Below the pieces are notes generated by a model. It ran no database searches, had not been told where the DNA came from, and saw only the letters and a list, made by a program, of their open reading frames with translations. A program made the translations under genes and the position numbers. Shown one piece after another: positions 1-7,622 of a DNA stretch of 64,000 nt. The stretch is from Ammoniphilus resinae (lineage in GTDB: Bacteria > Bacillota > Bacilli > Aneurinibacillales > RAOX-1), in NCBI RefSeq assembly GCF_017873965.1, contig NZ_JAGGKT010000018.1, positions 1 through 64,000 on the forward strand, read 5' to 3'. Each line of letters opens with the position of its first letter. The first letter of the stretch is position 1.

Positions 1-95
1 TTTCAGCGTTTTTATAAAAATGGTCTATTATTTTTCCATCACTAGTGGCCTACTATTTTCTCAGCACGTGGTCTACTTTTTTATTGACATTCGCA
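1..95. mobile_element. Probable terminal repeats of an IS21-type insertion sequence (partial)
   Basis: Three imperfect direct repeats of a TGGTCTACT-like motif start near 21, 46 and 69, so the period is about 24 bp. The last runs into a sequence ending in CA at about 95. Multiple 20-25 bp repeats near the tips and TG...CA ends are known for IS21-family elements. No transposase is visible because the window begins inside the element. The end lies only about 10 bp from the stop codon of the next gene, so the insertion would be just downstream of it. The assignment rests on pattern only. Confidence 0.4.
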
Positions 96-104
96 GCCTT
101 CACG

Positions 105-560
105 TTAATAAGCTACATCCACAACCATACTATCTTCAATCGTTTTTTCGTTATATATTAAAGTCCCATGATTATTAGAATTTAGAGTAACTTTAATTTT
201 GTTTTTTCCTTGTTTCAGAGTACCCAAATTATAATATTTTCCATATAAACGATTAAACTTCTCTCCATTTATGTATAAATGTGCATGACCTTCATTATAA
301 CTTGGAACCTTATCCCCTACTTTTTTAGGATTAAATTTAAAATTTTCTGTCTGAACTTCCAAAAGCCATGTGTCAGATTGGTCTTGAGTAACAAATATTT
401 TTACAGAAGGAACGTCATAGCCTTTGGGAATTTCTACATAATCATGCCCGGGATGTGATGAATTAGCGGAAAAATGGCTGTGACCATTTTCATTCGTAAA
501 ATAAAAAAAGAAGAGTAAAAATGGTATAAAAAAGATCAAAAAGCTTCGGAACCTTTTCAT
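105..560 (-). CDS. Secreted or membrane-anchored protein of unknown function
   Basis: A 151-residue protein with a basic start and a very hydrophobic segment at about residues 6-23, which is a signal peptide or N-terminal anchor. The rest is hydrophilic and probably outside the membrane. A His-containing stretch (EGHAHLYINGEKFNRLYGKYY) and a GTLKQGKNKIKVTLNSNNHG segment suggest an immunoglobulin-like or cupredoxin-like beta sandwich; this is inferred from the pattern of short strands and not from a recognised family. A GGAAGGA ribosome binding site lies 9 nt before the ATG. It follows the DUF2243 gene on the same strand after 15 bp, so the two are probably cotranscribed and may act together at the envelope. 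An insertion-sequence end lies just downstream. Confidence 0.7.
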   Translation of the reverse strand: MKRFRSFLIFFIPFLLFFFYFTNENGHSHFSANSSHPGHDYVEIPKGYDVPSVKIFVTQDQSDTWLLEVQTENFKFNPKKVGDKVPSYNEGHAHLYINGEKFNRLYGKYYNLGTLKQGKNKIKVTLNSNNHGTLIYNEKTIEDSMVVDVAY

Positions 561-575
561 AATAAAAAGTCCTTC

Positions 576-1019
576 CTATAAATTCGTTTCAAGTCGTTTG
601 ATCATAAAACCGATAATCACGAGCAAGAGACCAATAGCCAAAAATGTTAGGTCATATAGCAACGGGTTTTCTGCTAAAGGTTTTACACGATGGACTTGCA
701 ATATGTGGTGATCAATAATTCCTTCCACTAGATTGAATGAACCACCACCTATAAATAACCCCCCCAGGAAAATTTTCCAACTATGTCCCAGTTCATTTTT
801 CCTGGCATCCTGAAAGTTTTTCACTCCACCCCAAATCAACAATGCTGAAAATAAGGCAGTAAATAATCCATCGGTGAAGATCTCAAGTTCTATATTAGGG
901 CTGAGGACCATATGGTGCCATTGAAGTAACTGGTGAAATACAATTCCATCGATTGCTCCTAATAATCCCAACCCTAGAATTAATCCAGAGATAAATAAAT
1001 TTTTGTTTTCTTTGTTCAC
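576..1019 (-). CDS. DUF2243 family integral membrane protein
   Basis: About 147 residues with four predicted transmembrane helices. The pattern GxIDGIVFHQLLQWHHM near the N-terminus, repeated in the second half as LVEGIIDHHILQVHRV, is typical of the DUF2243 family, which has no assigned function. The paired His residues in helices suggest metal or heme binding, but that is inference. The GTG at 1028 directly abuts the ribosome binding site (AGAGGG), so the second GTG at 1019, 8 nt downstream of that site, is the better start. A TATAAT box at 1079-1084 on the minus strand could be its promoter. It heads a two-gene unit with the secreted protein at 105-560. Confidence 0.85.
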   Translation of the reverse strand: MNKENKNLFISGLILGLGLLGAIDGIVFHQLLQWHHMVLSPNIELEIFTDGLFTALFSALLIWGGVKNFQDARKNELGHSWKIFLGGLFIGGGSFNLVEGIIDHHILQVHRVKPLAENPLLYDLTFLAIGLLLVIIGFMIKRLETNL

Positions 1020-1118
1020 ATAATCCACCCTCTACAATGACTTCATAATATCAAGATTAGTTCCCCAAAAATGGTAAGATTATACTAACTTTTTCATTTG
1101 TACGTTCTCTAATAAGAA

Positions 1119-1152
1119 AAGATCATCCCGAGAATTACCTCGAAATGATCTT
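1119..1152 (-). terminator. Rho-independent terminator after the stalk-domain protein gene
   Basis: Inverted repeat AAGATCAT / ATGATCTT with a short loop region, followed on the minus strand by TTCTTATT. It lies 14 bp downstream of the stop codon of the gene at 1166-1615. Confidence 0.7.
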
Positions 1153-1165
1153 ATCTTCATTTTAT

Positions 1166-1615
1166 CTAGCGATCTTCCCCATCACGATCTCTATTTTGGT
1201 GTTCGCCATGATCATCGTTCCCATCTTTACCGCCATGATGATCCTCTCCCACACCGTTATCATCATTTAAATCATGGTTTGGATCATCATCCCCTTGGTG
1301 ATGTGTAGGCCCATCGTCATTTAAATCATGATAGACATCATGGTTCGGATTGTCATCAATAATCGTCTGTTGATTACCGGAGGAAGTTGTGATTACAACA
1401 GCACGGTTTTGTTCATCCCACTCCACTTTTGCTCCTAATGCTTCAGCTAAAGGTCTTGCTGGGATAACGGTTCTTCCATTAATGACTTGTGGCGGCACAT
1501 CAGATTTGACTTCATACCCATTCACAATCAACTTCATTTCAGATGATGCCGCGATTGCACCGATGGATCCAAACACAAGAGCTCCAGTAACAAACCCAAA
1601 CAGGAATTTTTTCAT
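1166..1615 (-). CDS. Secreted copper-amine-oxidase-N (stalk domain) protein with a His/Asp-rich tail
   Basis: A 149-residue protein. Residues 1-23 form a signal peptide. Residues about 27-80 match the copper amine oxidase N-terminal-like (stalk) domain common in Firmicutes surface proteins: VNGYEVKSDVPPQVINGRTV, then IPARPLAEALGA and VEWDEQNRAVVIT. From about residue 88 to the end the chain is a low-complexity acidic tail made of DDNPNHD, HDLNDD, THHQGDDD and similar units, with no Lys-rich or structured part. The His/Asp composition suggests exported divalent-metal binding (inference). The stalk domain is normally attached to a catalytic or binding domain; here the tail takes its place. AGGAG lies 8 nt before the ATG. 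It appears monocistronic and has its own terminator. Confidence 0.8.
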   Translation of the reverse strand: MKKFLFGFVTGALVFGSIGAIAASSEMKLIVNGYEVKSDVPPQVINGRTVIPARPLAEALGAKVEWDEQNRAVVITTSSGNQQTIIDDNPNHDVYHDLNDDGPTHHQGDDDPNHDLNDDNGVGEDHHGGKDGNDDHGEHQNRDRDGEDR

Positions 1616-1785
1616 CTAACACTCTCCTAGGGGAAGGCATTTACTACCAAATATATTCAATTTTCTTGGTAAGTTTCCTTTCTTTCAATACTTAAAATTT
1701 ATAGCCACTACCATTCCACTTCCCATACCGTAGCGGTTTCAACTAAGTCTCCTGAAATAGACTTTGCTTTTTTCTAGTATCTATC

Positions 1786-2559
1786 CTAGTGGAATCTTTC
1801 CCCTTTCCCCTTAACCTGCTTTAACGTTGCTACGATGAGAAAGCTAACAATCACTAATAAAAGCCATGAACTCACCTTTCCTAAATGAACAAGACTCCAT
1901 GCATCGGTTTGATTTGGATATTTCCAAGCTCCAAAGAACGTTGCAATATTTTCAGCTATCCATATAAAAAATCCAATGAGCACAAAAGAAAGGGCGAGTG
2001 GCATACGGTAACGAATTCCACCAATCTCGTATGCGACCCATGATTGCCAAAAGACAATGAGCACAAGTCCAGATAACCACCAACGAATATCAATCCAATA
2101 ATGGTGGGTGAAAAAATTTAAATAAATCGCAGCTGCAAGAGGTACAACGACCAAAAACGGCGGCCACTTAATCAGTTGAACCTTTAGCCTCCTCCACGCT
2201 TGGCAAAGATAACTCGCTACACTTGCGTACATGAATCCACTATACAAAGGAACTCCGAAAATTTTGAAATATCCGTCCTCTGGATAAGACCAGGAGCCCA
2301 TATGTACCTTAAAAAGTTCAAGCGCAAGTCCAATAAGGTGGAACAATGTGATCACCTTGAGTTCATCCCGTGTTTCAAGCCCAGATCTCACCATCCACCA
2401 CTGCATTAGAAGACAGATGATGAGCAGCCAATCATAACGTGCCAGGAAAGGAAGCGGCATGAATTGTGTCAAAGCCAAAGAGGCAAAAATAACAACAGGA
2501 AACAAACAGGATAGGGCCTGCTCCCAACCAAAACGAACGAGTTGTTTTAATGCTCTCAT
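1786..2559 (-). CDS. DUF817 family integral membrane protein
   Basis: About 257 residues with seven or eight predicted transmembrane helices and little soluble sequence. Motifs WWMVRSGLETRDELKVI, the segment around HMGSWSYPEDGYFKIFGVPL and IAENIATFFGAWKYPNQ are characteristic of the DUF817 family, whose biochemical role is not known. The open frame can be extended five codons, but that ATG overlaps the GGAGG ribosome binding site, so the ATG at 2559, 8 nt after it, is preferred. The gene stands alone between the stalk-domain gene and the alcohol dehydrogenase terminator. Confidence 0.85.
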   Translation of the reverse strand: MRALKQLVRFGWEQALSCLFPVVIFASLALTQFMPLPFLARYDWLLIICLLMQWWMVRSGLETRDELKVITLFHLIGLALELFKVHMGSWSYPEDGYFKIFGVPLYSGFMYASVASYLCQAWRRLKVQLIKWPPFLVVVPLAAAIYLNFFTHHYWIDIRWWLSGLVLIVFWQSWVAYEIGGIRYRMPLALSFVLIGFFIWIAENIATFFGAWKYPNQTDAWSLVHLGKVSSWLLLVIVSFLIVATLKQVKGKGERFH

Positions 2560-2715
2560 GATTTGTACCTCCATTTTTGAATGGTTAATCCCTGAGTAAC
2601 TCCCCTTTATTAATATTTATCACATATTTTATCGTTTTACAATAAATTTTATTTGATTTTTATTATGTTTTTATTGCTTTATAATTATTACCCTATTCAT
2701 TTCCGACAAAATAAA

Positions 2716-2741
2716 AGCATTTCCCATTACAGGGAAATGCT
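2716..2741 (-). terminator. Rho-independent terminator after the alcohol dehydrogenase gene
   Basis: Perfect stem AGCATTTCCC / GGGAAATGCT with a 6-nt loop. On the minus strand it is followed by a T-rich run. It lies about 60 bp past the dehydrogenase stop codon. Confidence 0.8.
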
Positions 2742-2801
2742 CTACCACTTAAACTTGCAACCTTGGTCGCATACTATAAAATCGTCCAAAATGACGCTAA
2801 T

Positions 2802-3842
2802 TTACATTGTGCTAATGTCAATCACGAATCGATACTTCACATCTGAAGCCAATACTCGGTCGTAGGCTTCATCAATTTGGTCAGCGGAAATGACCTCAAT
2901 TTTAGGAACAATGTTGTGCTTTGCACAGAAGTCTAACATTTCCTGTGTTTCGCGGATGCCTCCAATCAAGGAACCAGCAAATGAACGACGATGGCCGATT
3001 AAATTGAACACGTTTAGTGACAGCGGTTCTGCAGGAGCACCGACATTTACCAGGGTGCCATCAAGAGTGAGCAGTCCTAAATAGGCATTCAAGTTAATCT
3101 TGGCGCTTACTGTATTAATAATTAAATCAAAGGTTCTGGCAAGTTTCTCAAATGTTTCGGGGTCGCTTGTGGCATAGTAGTGGTCTGCGCCGAGTTGCAA
3201 GCCATCCTCTTTTTTCTTTAATGATTGCGACAGAACAGTGACCTCAGCACCCATGGCATGTGCAATTTGGACAGCCATATGGCCAAGACCGCCCATCCCG
3301 ATCACAGCGACTTTCTTTCCAGGACCCGCTCCCCAATGGTTTAGTGGCGAAAAGGTCGTAATCCCTGCACAAAGTAATGGTGCTGCGTCAACAAGCTCAA
3401 TATTATCTGGAATTCTTAAGACGAAGCCCTCCGTTACGACAATGTGAGTAGAATAGCCACCTTGAGTAGGCTCACCGTATTTGTCAACACCAGCATAGGT
3501 AGGAATGTTTCCTTTGAGACAGTATTGTTCTTCCCCTTTAAGGCAATTCTCGCATTCGCCGCAGGAGTCAACCATACATCCGACCCCTACCCGGTCACCC
3601 ACCTTGTATTTTGAAACCTCTGCTCCGACCGCTGTAACAATCCCTGCAATTTCGTGTCCAGGTACAAGAGGATAGTTCACAGGACCCCATTCTCCGTGTG
3701 CCGTGTGGATGTCTGAATGGCATATTCCTGCATATTTAATTTCAATTAACACATCATGCAAATCAAGATCGCGTCGTTTAATTTCAGTTGCTCGAAACGG
3801 TTTGTCTGGACCGTCCACAGCACGTGCTTTAGCAGTTATCAT
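2802..3842 (-). CDS. adhA: Zinc-dependent alcohol/aldehyde dehydrogenase, AdhA type (MDR superfamily)
   Basis: A 346-residue medium-chain dehydrogenase. The N-terminal GroES-like domain has the catalytic zinc ligands in [14 protein letters not shown] and GHEIAG and the structural zinc cluster [15 protein letters not shown]. The central Rossmann fold shows [18 protein letters not shown] with the usual LLCAGITT before it. This is the NADP-preferring YahK/AdhA/cinnamyl-alcohol dehydrogenase branch. It reduces or oxidises small aldehydes in the cytoplasm. AGGAGG is placed 9 nt before the ATG. It is divergent from a MerR gene, the arrangement known for adhA-adhR of Bacillus subtilis, where the pair answers reactive aldehydes such as formaldehyde and methylglyoxal. 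The name rests on that context and sequence type; the substrate here is inferred. Confidence 0.85.
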   Translation of the reverse strand: MITAKARAVDGPDKPFRATEIKRRDLDLHDVLIEIKYAGICHSDIHTAHGEWGPVNYPLVPGHEIAGIVTAVGAEVSKYKVGDRVGVGCMVDSCGECENCLKGEEQYCLKGNIPTYAGVDKYGEPTQGGYSTHIVVTEGFVLRIPDNIELVDAAPLLCAGITTFSPLNHWGAGPGKKVAVIGMGGLGHMAVQIAHAMGAEVTVLSQSLKKKEDGLQLGADHYYATSDPETFEKLARTFDLIINTVSAKINLNAYLGLLTLDGTLVNVGAPAEPLSLNVFNLIGHRRSFAGSLIGGIRETQEMLDFCAKHNIVPKIEVISADQIDEAYDRVLASDVKYRFVIDISTM

Positions 3843-3907
3843 CTATAAAAACCTCCTATAATTTATACGTTTCAAGAGAATGTGCTCTCTTCTTCTCTTA
3901 CAAAACT

Positions 3908-3938
3908 ATGTTAAACCTTATAGTTAACTCTAGGTCAA
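3908..3938 (-). promoter_or_regulatory. MerR-type promoter of the dehydrogenase gene
   Basis: On the minus strand TTGACC (3938-3933) and TAACAT (3913-3908) are separated by 19 bp, the long spacer typical of MerR-activated promoters. The spacer contains AGTTAACT within TAGAGTTAACTATAAGG, a dyad that recurs in the promoter of the divergent merR gene. Confidence 0.8.
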
Positions 3939-3996
3939 GGGGGTAACTTATATTTCTTTTGGAAATTTCCCCGGCATACTCCCCTATTAGGTGACT

Positions 3997-4048
3997 TTGA
4001 CACCCTACAAATACCGTGATAAAATTTTCGTATAATCTAGAGTTAACT
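3997..4048 (+). promoter_or_regulatory. Promoter and operator of the merR gene
   Basis: TTGACA (3997-4002), 17 bp, TAAAAT (4020-4025): a near-consensus vegetative promoter. Just downstream lies the perfect 10-bp dyad GAGTTAACTC (4039-4048), which shares AGTTAACT with the site in the dehydrogenase promoter. Its place over the expected transcription start fits autorepression. Confidence 0.7.
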
Positions 4049-4079
4049 CGAAGTCTATATGCATGAGGATTGGAGACAA

Positions 4080-4493
4080 ATGATGAAGACCTATTCGATC
4101 AGTGAAGCGGCGAATGAATTAAATCTTACAGTCTATACCTTGCGATACTACGATAAGGAGGGGCTTCTGCCTTTTGTAGAACGAACAGCCAGCGGAATAA
4201 GAGTGTTTAAGGAATCCGATATCTCCGCTTTAAAAATCATTGAATGTCTAAAAGCGACGGGGATGCCGATCAAGGAAATTAAGCATTTCATTGATTGGTG
4301 CTCTGAAGGGGATTCCACGTTGCAACAAAGATATGATATGTTTGTGGAACGAAAAGCAATGGTAGAGGCACAGATGGAAGAACTAAAAAAAACATTGGAA
4401 CTTATCGATCATAAATGCTTCTATTACAAGACTGCTTTGGATGCTGGAACGGAAGATATTCATAAAAATAATAAAATAGTGATTAATAATTAA
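4080..4493 (+). CDS. adhR: MerR family regulator, AdhR-like
   Basis: About 137 residues. The N-terminal winged helix begins YSISEAANELNLTVYTLRYYDKEGLLP, the standard MerR DNA-binding signature, followed by a coiled-coil dimerisation helix (about residues 75-115). One Cys lies in the DNA-binding/linker region (IIECLKATGMP), one in FIDWCSEGD and one in HKCFYY; in AdhR-type regulators a conserved Cys senses electrophiles, so the first or second could do so here (inference). The frame can be extended to 4059, but GGAG at 4072-4075 positions the start at the ATG at 4080 or the next codon. It is divergent from adhA and shares an AGTTAACT operator with it. Confidence 0.85.
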   Translation: MMKTYSISEAANELNLTVYTLRYYDKEGLLPFVERTASGIRVFKESDISALKIIECLKATGMPIKEIKHFIDWCSEGDSTLQQRYDMFVERKAMVEAQMEELKKTLELIDHKCFYYKTALDAGTEDIHKNNKIVINN

Positions 4494-4499
4494 CAGGAT

Positions 4500-4580
4500 T
4501 TATATAATAAAAGGCTGTCCCAAAAGATCCGCATCAATTGCACCGGGCGCAACTTGGTAATGGTTAATACGCTGTTTCAT
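4500..4580 (-). pseudogene. 5' remnant of a carboxymuconolactone decarboxylase (AhpD-like) gene
   Basis: The 26-codon frame starts MKQRINHYQVAPGAIDA, which resembles the N-terminus of carboxymuconolactone decarboxylase/alkylhydroperoxidase proteins (usually 110-180 residues), and then breaks into LLGQPFII and a stop. The junction is followed by the sequence GGCTGTCCCAAAAG, a type of sequence often seen near transposon ends and terminators. A GGGGGG ribosome binding site and an intact promoter with a dyad lie upstream, so only the body of the gene is lost. The active-site CxxC region is absent. Confidence 0.5.
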
Positions 4581-4592
4581 TTATATCCCCCC

Positions 4593-4655
4593 TGTGATTT
4601 GAATGATTGTGTTAATCACAAAAATATTATCCTTAATTCAAATGGGGTATGTCAA
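4593..4655 (-). promoter_or_regulatory. Promoter and 7-bp dyad operator in front of the decarboxylase remnant
   Basis: Minus strand TTGACA (4655-4650), 18 bp, GATAAT (4631-4626). Between this and the ribosome binding site is a perfect inverted repeat TGTGATT (4593-4599) / AATCACA (4614-4620) with a 14-bp centre, well placed for a repressor. Confidence 0.6.
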
Positions 4656-4737
4656 ATTTATCCATTCATTTGACCCTTAACATGTTATAAGGTATAGCCT
4701 TGTCCGTTTGATTCCCAGAAAAAGGGATTCCCTTAAT

Positions 4738-5201
4738 TTAGCGAATCCTCTCCACCTGTTTCTCCTTCACCACATAACGGCACTTCGGATAATTGGAACA
4801 GCCCAAAAAGGTCCCATACTTCCCTTTTCTCTGAACCAATTCCCTTTCACAACGGGGACAAATTAATTCGGCTACCTTTAATGTTTCCTGTTGAAGGTCC
4901 TGGTTGATTTGTTTAACATGAGCTTTTTTGCCTTTCTATTCGTTTGGTTATTGGATAATATCATGTGATAGATGTCTTTCACTTGGTCATCCGAAACCTT
5001 CGTTTCAGAGATCATTTGAATGGTGAAAAGCAGCTCGGAGGTGTAAACGACTTTCGATGTTACATCAATTTTCAGCTTCGAGCGATTATCAAAGACAACA
5101 ATCGAATGATAAGGAATCTGGGGGTATTCTGAGAGGAGTTCCAGCAGGGCTTTGACGTGGCTTTGTTTTGCCAAATCGGATTTATAAACCAACTCTAGCA
5201 T
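4738..5201 (-). pseudogene. 3' remnant of a NERD-domain protein gene with topoisomerase-type zinc finger, frameshifted
   Basis: The first frame (5201-4878) reads like the second half of a nuclease-related (NERD) domain: HVKALLELLSEYPQIPYHSI and VVYTSELLFTIQ. It then runs out of frame at a run of six A residues on the minus strand (4924-4929). One added A would continue as AHVKQINQDLQQETLKVAEL, followed by a C4 zinc finger of the topoisomerase I type (CPRCERELVQRKGKYGTFLGC, then CRYVV) and a stop at 4738. The N-terminal membrane and catalytic parts of the family are missing. Two lesions, an upstream deletion and a 1-base frameshift, mark it as decayed. It follows the MazG-like gene directly. 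Confidence 0.7.
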
Positions 5202-5208
5202 CCTCCTT

Positions 5209-5535
5209 TTATAGATCTTTTACTTCTATTAAAAATAACCCTTCTTGAAAGCCGCCTCTCCGCTCCGCTTTTTCCTTGCGGATTTGCTCCACTTCTTCCG
5301 CACTCGAACCGTGAACTTCTGCAAGGGCATGGATCAATTCAAGTAGATCTGCCAGCTCCTCAACGGCTTCCGCGTCTGTATCTGCCTGGAGGTACTCGTC
5401 CAATTCTTCGCGGCATTTTTTTTGTAATTCAGTGGTATATTCCTCTCGATCTAGCAATCGCAAGGTGCACTTCTTTCCCGATTTTTCAATGATTTCAGGA
5501 ATCCGGTCACGAACAAGTTTATTGTAAATGGGCAT
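5209..5535 (-). CDS. MazG-like nucleotide pyrophosphohydrolase family protein
   Basis: A 108-residue all-alpha protein. The opening MPIYNKLVRDRIPEIIEKSG is the signature of a small MazG/phosphoribosyl-ATP pyrophosphatase-like family. The acidic metal-binding pattern EExxE...ExxD appears as REELDEY (about residues 42-48) and EAVEELADLLELIHAL (about residues 56-71). Such enzymes hydrolyse nucleoside triphosphates to the monophosphate and pyrophosphate, often to clear non-canonical nucleotides; the exact substrate cannot be read from the sequence. AAAGGAG precedes the ATG by 10 nt. Downstream is only the decayed NERD gene. A palindrome over the -35 region of its promoter suggests control by a repressor. 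Confidence 0.8.
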   Translation of the reverse strand: MPIYNKLVRDRIPEIIEKSGKKCTLRLLDREEYTTELQKKCREELDEYLQADTDAEAVEELADLLELIHALAEVHGSSAEEVEQIRKEKAERRGGFQEGLFLIEVKDL

Positions 5536-5565
5536 AGTGGGTGCTCTCCTTTCATTTTTAAGTTT

Positions 5566-5597
5566 AGTATATCAAAGACCTGACAAGATTTGTCAGG
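5566..5597 (-). promoter_or_regulatory. Promoter with palindromic operator for the MazG-like gene
   Basis: Minus strand CTGACA (5596-5591), 19 bp, TATACT (5571-5566). The -35 box lies inside CCTGACAAGATTTGTCAGG (5579-5597), a perfect 7-bp inverted repeat with a 5-bp centre. Confidence 0.45.
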
Positions 5598-5607
5598 CAT
5601 TTTTGGG

Positions 5608-5793
5608 ATAAGCGGATTTTTTCCGACTATTTATTTAATAACTAGAAATCAGGCAAAAATAGACGGAGCTTTTCCGATTAAATCTTAAAACCGATTCATT
5701 CTACGTAACTTTTTTCAAATTAGGCGGAAAACCTCCGCTTATTTTGCTCTATTTTCTATTTATCAGAGAATTAGGCGGAATTTCACCGCTTAT
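5608..5793. repeat. Four-palindrome intergenic element, copy A (13-bp core type)
   Basis: Four imperfect palindromes whose CGG triplets start at 5613, 5664, 5725 and 5776, so the spacings are 51, 61 and 51 bp. Cores are 13 bp, for example CGGATTTTTTCCG and CGGAAAACCTCCG, flanked by TAAG/TAGG on the left and CTTA on the right. The last arm abuts the stop codon of the ADP-ribosylglycohydrolase remnant. The linkers are not related to those of other copies except copy B. Confidence 0.85.
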
Positions 5794-6040
5794 TTATTTC
5801 CTCAGCCGATACAGCTCTTCAGAAAGACTAGTTAGTTCCTCTTTTATTAAAATGATCTCTCGATACCGTTCAGGCAAAGCATCATACCCTGCATCAAGTC
5901 CCGCTAAGCCACCCGCAATCGCTCCAATCGTATCGGAATCCCCGCCAAGATTGGCCGCGAACTGCACAACTTCTTCGAATTCCAAGCGCATCCCCGATTG
6001 CAAGCCCAAACAGGGCCCCTTTTATCTTATTCAAAAGCAC
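5794..6040 (-). pseudogene. ADP-ribosylglycohydrolase gene with a large internal deletion
   Basis: The gene begins at a GTG at 6040 (7 nt after AGGAGG) and encodes VLLNKIKGALFGLAIGDALG, the classic N-terminal motif of ADP-ribosylglycohydrolases. It then jumps, in another frame, straight to the C-terminal motif EFEEVVQFAANLGGDSDTIG and AIAGGLAGLDAGYDALPERY. About 200 or more residues of the usual roughly 300 are gone. The metal-binding GGDSDT motif is preserved but the fold cannot form. Substrates of the family are ADP-ribosylated proteins or ADP-ribose adducts. Confidence 0.85.
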
Positions 6041-6224
6041 TGCCATCCCTCCTATTTATGCATCGTTTTGCTCTAAATTTGCGTCATTTTTTGACTATAT
6101 ACGTCATTTTTTCATTATATGCGTCAAACTATCTGTAACATTTCTTTTAAATATCTCCTATTATCCGTTATAATAAGGGATAAAAGATTATATCGCCATC
6201 CCATTTTGGCATAAGGAGAGAACC

Positions 6225-7613
6225 ATGGAATTTATCAGTACTAGAGGAAAAGTAGAAAAGATTGGATTTTTAGACGCTGTTCTTATGGGACTAGCTGATG
6301 ACGGCGGTCTGCTCATTCCGAGTGAGATCCCTCAGGTTTCCGCATCCAAGCTAAAGGAATGGAGCCAGCTTTCCTACCAGGACTTGGCATATGAGATCTT
6401 CTCCCTTTATATCGGAGAGGAAATTCCCAAGAATGAACTAAAACAGCTGATCGCAGAAAGCTACGCGACCTTCCGCGATCCGGAAGTGACTCCCGTTCGA
6501 AAAATCACGGACAAGCTGTATGTTCTCGAACTCTTCCACGGACCAACTTTCGCCTTCAAGGACGTTGCCTTGCAGTTCTTGGGGAATTTATATGCGTATA
6601 TATCCAAAAAGCAAAACGAAATCATCAACATCCTCGGTGCAACCTCCGGTGATACCGGTGCTTCAGCGATCGAAGGGGTCAGAGGAAAAGAAGGAATTCG
6701 CATTTGTATCCTTCACCCCCATCAAAAAGTGAGCAAGGTGCAGGAACTGCAAATGACCACTGTTCACGATGAGAATGTCATGAATTTGGCTGTGAAAGGT
6801 ACCTTTGACGATTGCCAAGGCATGATCAAGGATTTGTTCGCAGATACCGTATTTAAGAATCAATACCATTTGCGTGCGATCAACTCGATCAATTTTGCCC
6901 GTATCCTGGCGCAGACCGTTTACTATTTCTATGCTTACTTCAAGGTGCAGAATGCGGATGAACAAAAAGTAAACTTTAGCGTTCCAACCGGGAATTTTGG
7001 AGACATATTTGCTGGGTATCTAGCGAAAAGAATGGGACTTCCTGTAAACAAGTTGATCTTGGCTACGAACGAAAATAACATTTTGGAGCGTTTCATCAAA
7101 GAAGGCGTCTACAAACCAGGCCAATTCCATATGACCTACAGCCCTTCGATGGACATCCAAGTCGCCAGTAATTTCGAGCGTTACCTGTACTACTTGCTAG
7201 ATGAAAATGCAGAGCTTGTCGCTTCCTTGATGGCCCAGTTCAAGAAGGAAGGACAGATTACGATCAACCAAGAAAACCTGGCAAAAACGCAGGAACTCTT
7301 CGCTGCACATGGAGTTATGGGTGCCGAATGCTTACAAACCATCAGCGCCTATTACCAACAGCATCAATACCTGTTAGATCCGCATACCGCTTGTGGTGTG
7401 GCTGCTTTTGAACAGTGCAATGGGTCCGATGAAGTTTGCATCACCCTTTCCACTGCCCACCCGGCGAAATTTAATGAATCGATTGAACGCTGTAACATCG
7501 AGCAGACCTATCCAGAGCAGATCAAGCAGCTGTTTGATAAGCCGCAATATCAGCAAGTTGTTGATAATGATCAGGATGAAGTGGTCGAATTGCTGAAGAA
7601 GTTTTTTGTATAA
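6225..7613 (+). CDS. thrC: Threonine synthase (long form)
   Basis: A 462-residue pyridoxal-phosphate enzyme that converts O-phosphohomoserine to threonine. N-terminal STRG and ADDGGLLIP are typical of the long ThrC type. The PLP lysine is K112 in HGPTFAFKDVALQFLGN, and the phosphate-binding GATSGDTGAS and the later SVPTGNFGDIFAGY motifs are intact. This is the E. coli/yeast-like form, about 100 residues longer than the ThrC in the B. subtilis hom-thrC-thrB operon. It stands alone here, with no homoserine dehydrogenase or kinase beside it, so it may be a second threonine synthase. AAGGAG lies close upstream of the ATG and a strong terminator follows. Confidence 0.95.
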   Translation: MEFISTRGKVEKIGFLDAVLMGLADDGGLLIPSEIPQVSASKLKEWSQLSYQDLAYEIFSLYIGEEIPKNELKQLIAESYATFRDPEVTPVRKITDKLYVLELFHGPTFAFKDVALQFLGNLYAYISKKQNEIINILGATSGDTGASAIEGVRGKEGIRICILHPHQKVSKVQELQMTTVHDENVMNLAVKGTFDDCQGMIKDLFADTVFKNQYHLRAINSINFARILAQTVYYFYAYFKVQNADEQKVNFSVPTGNFGDIFAGYLAKRMGLPVNKLILATNENNILERFIKEGVYKPGQFHMTYSPSMDIQVASNFERYLYYLLDENAELVASLMAQFKKEGQITINQENLAKTQELFAAHGVMGAECLQTISAYYQQHQYLLDPHTACGVAAFEQCNGSDEVCITLSTAHPAKFNESIERCNIEQTYPEQIKQLFDKPQYQQVVDNDQDEVVELLKKFFV

Positions 7614-7622
7614 AATGGCACA

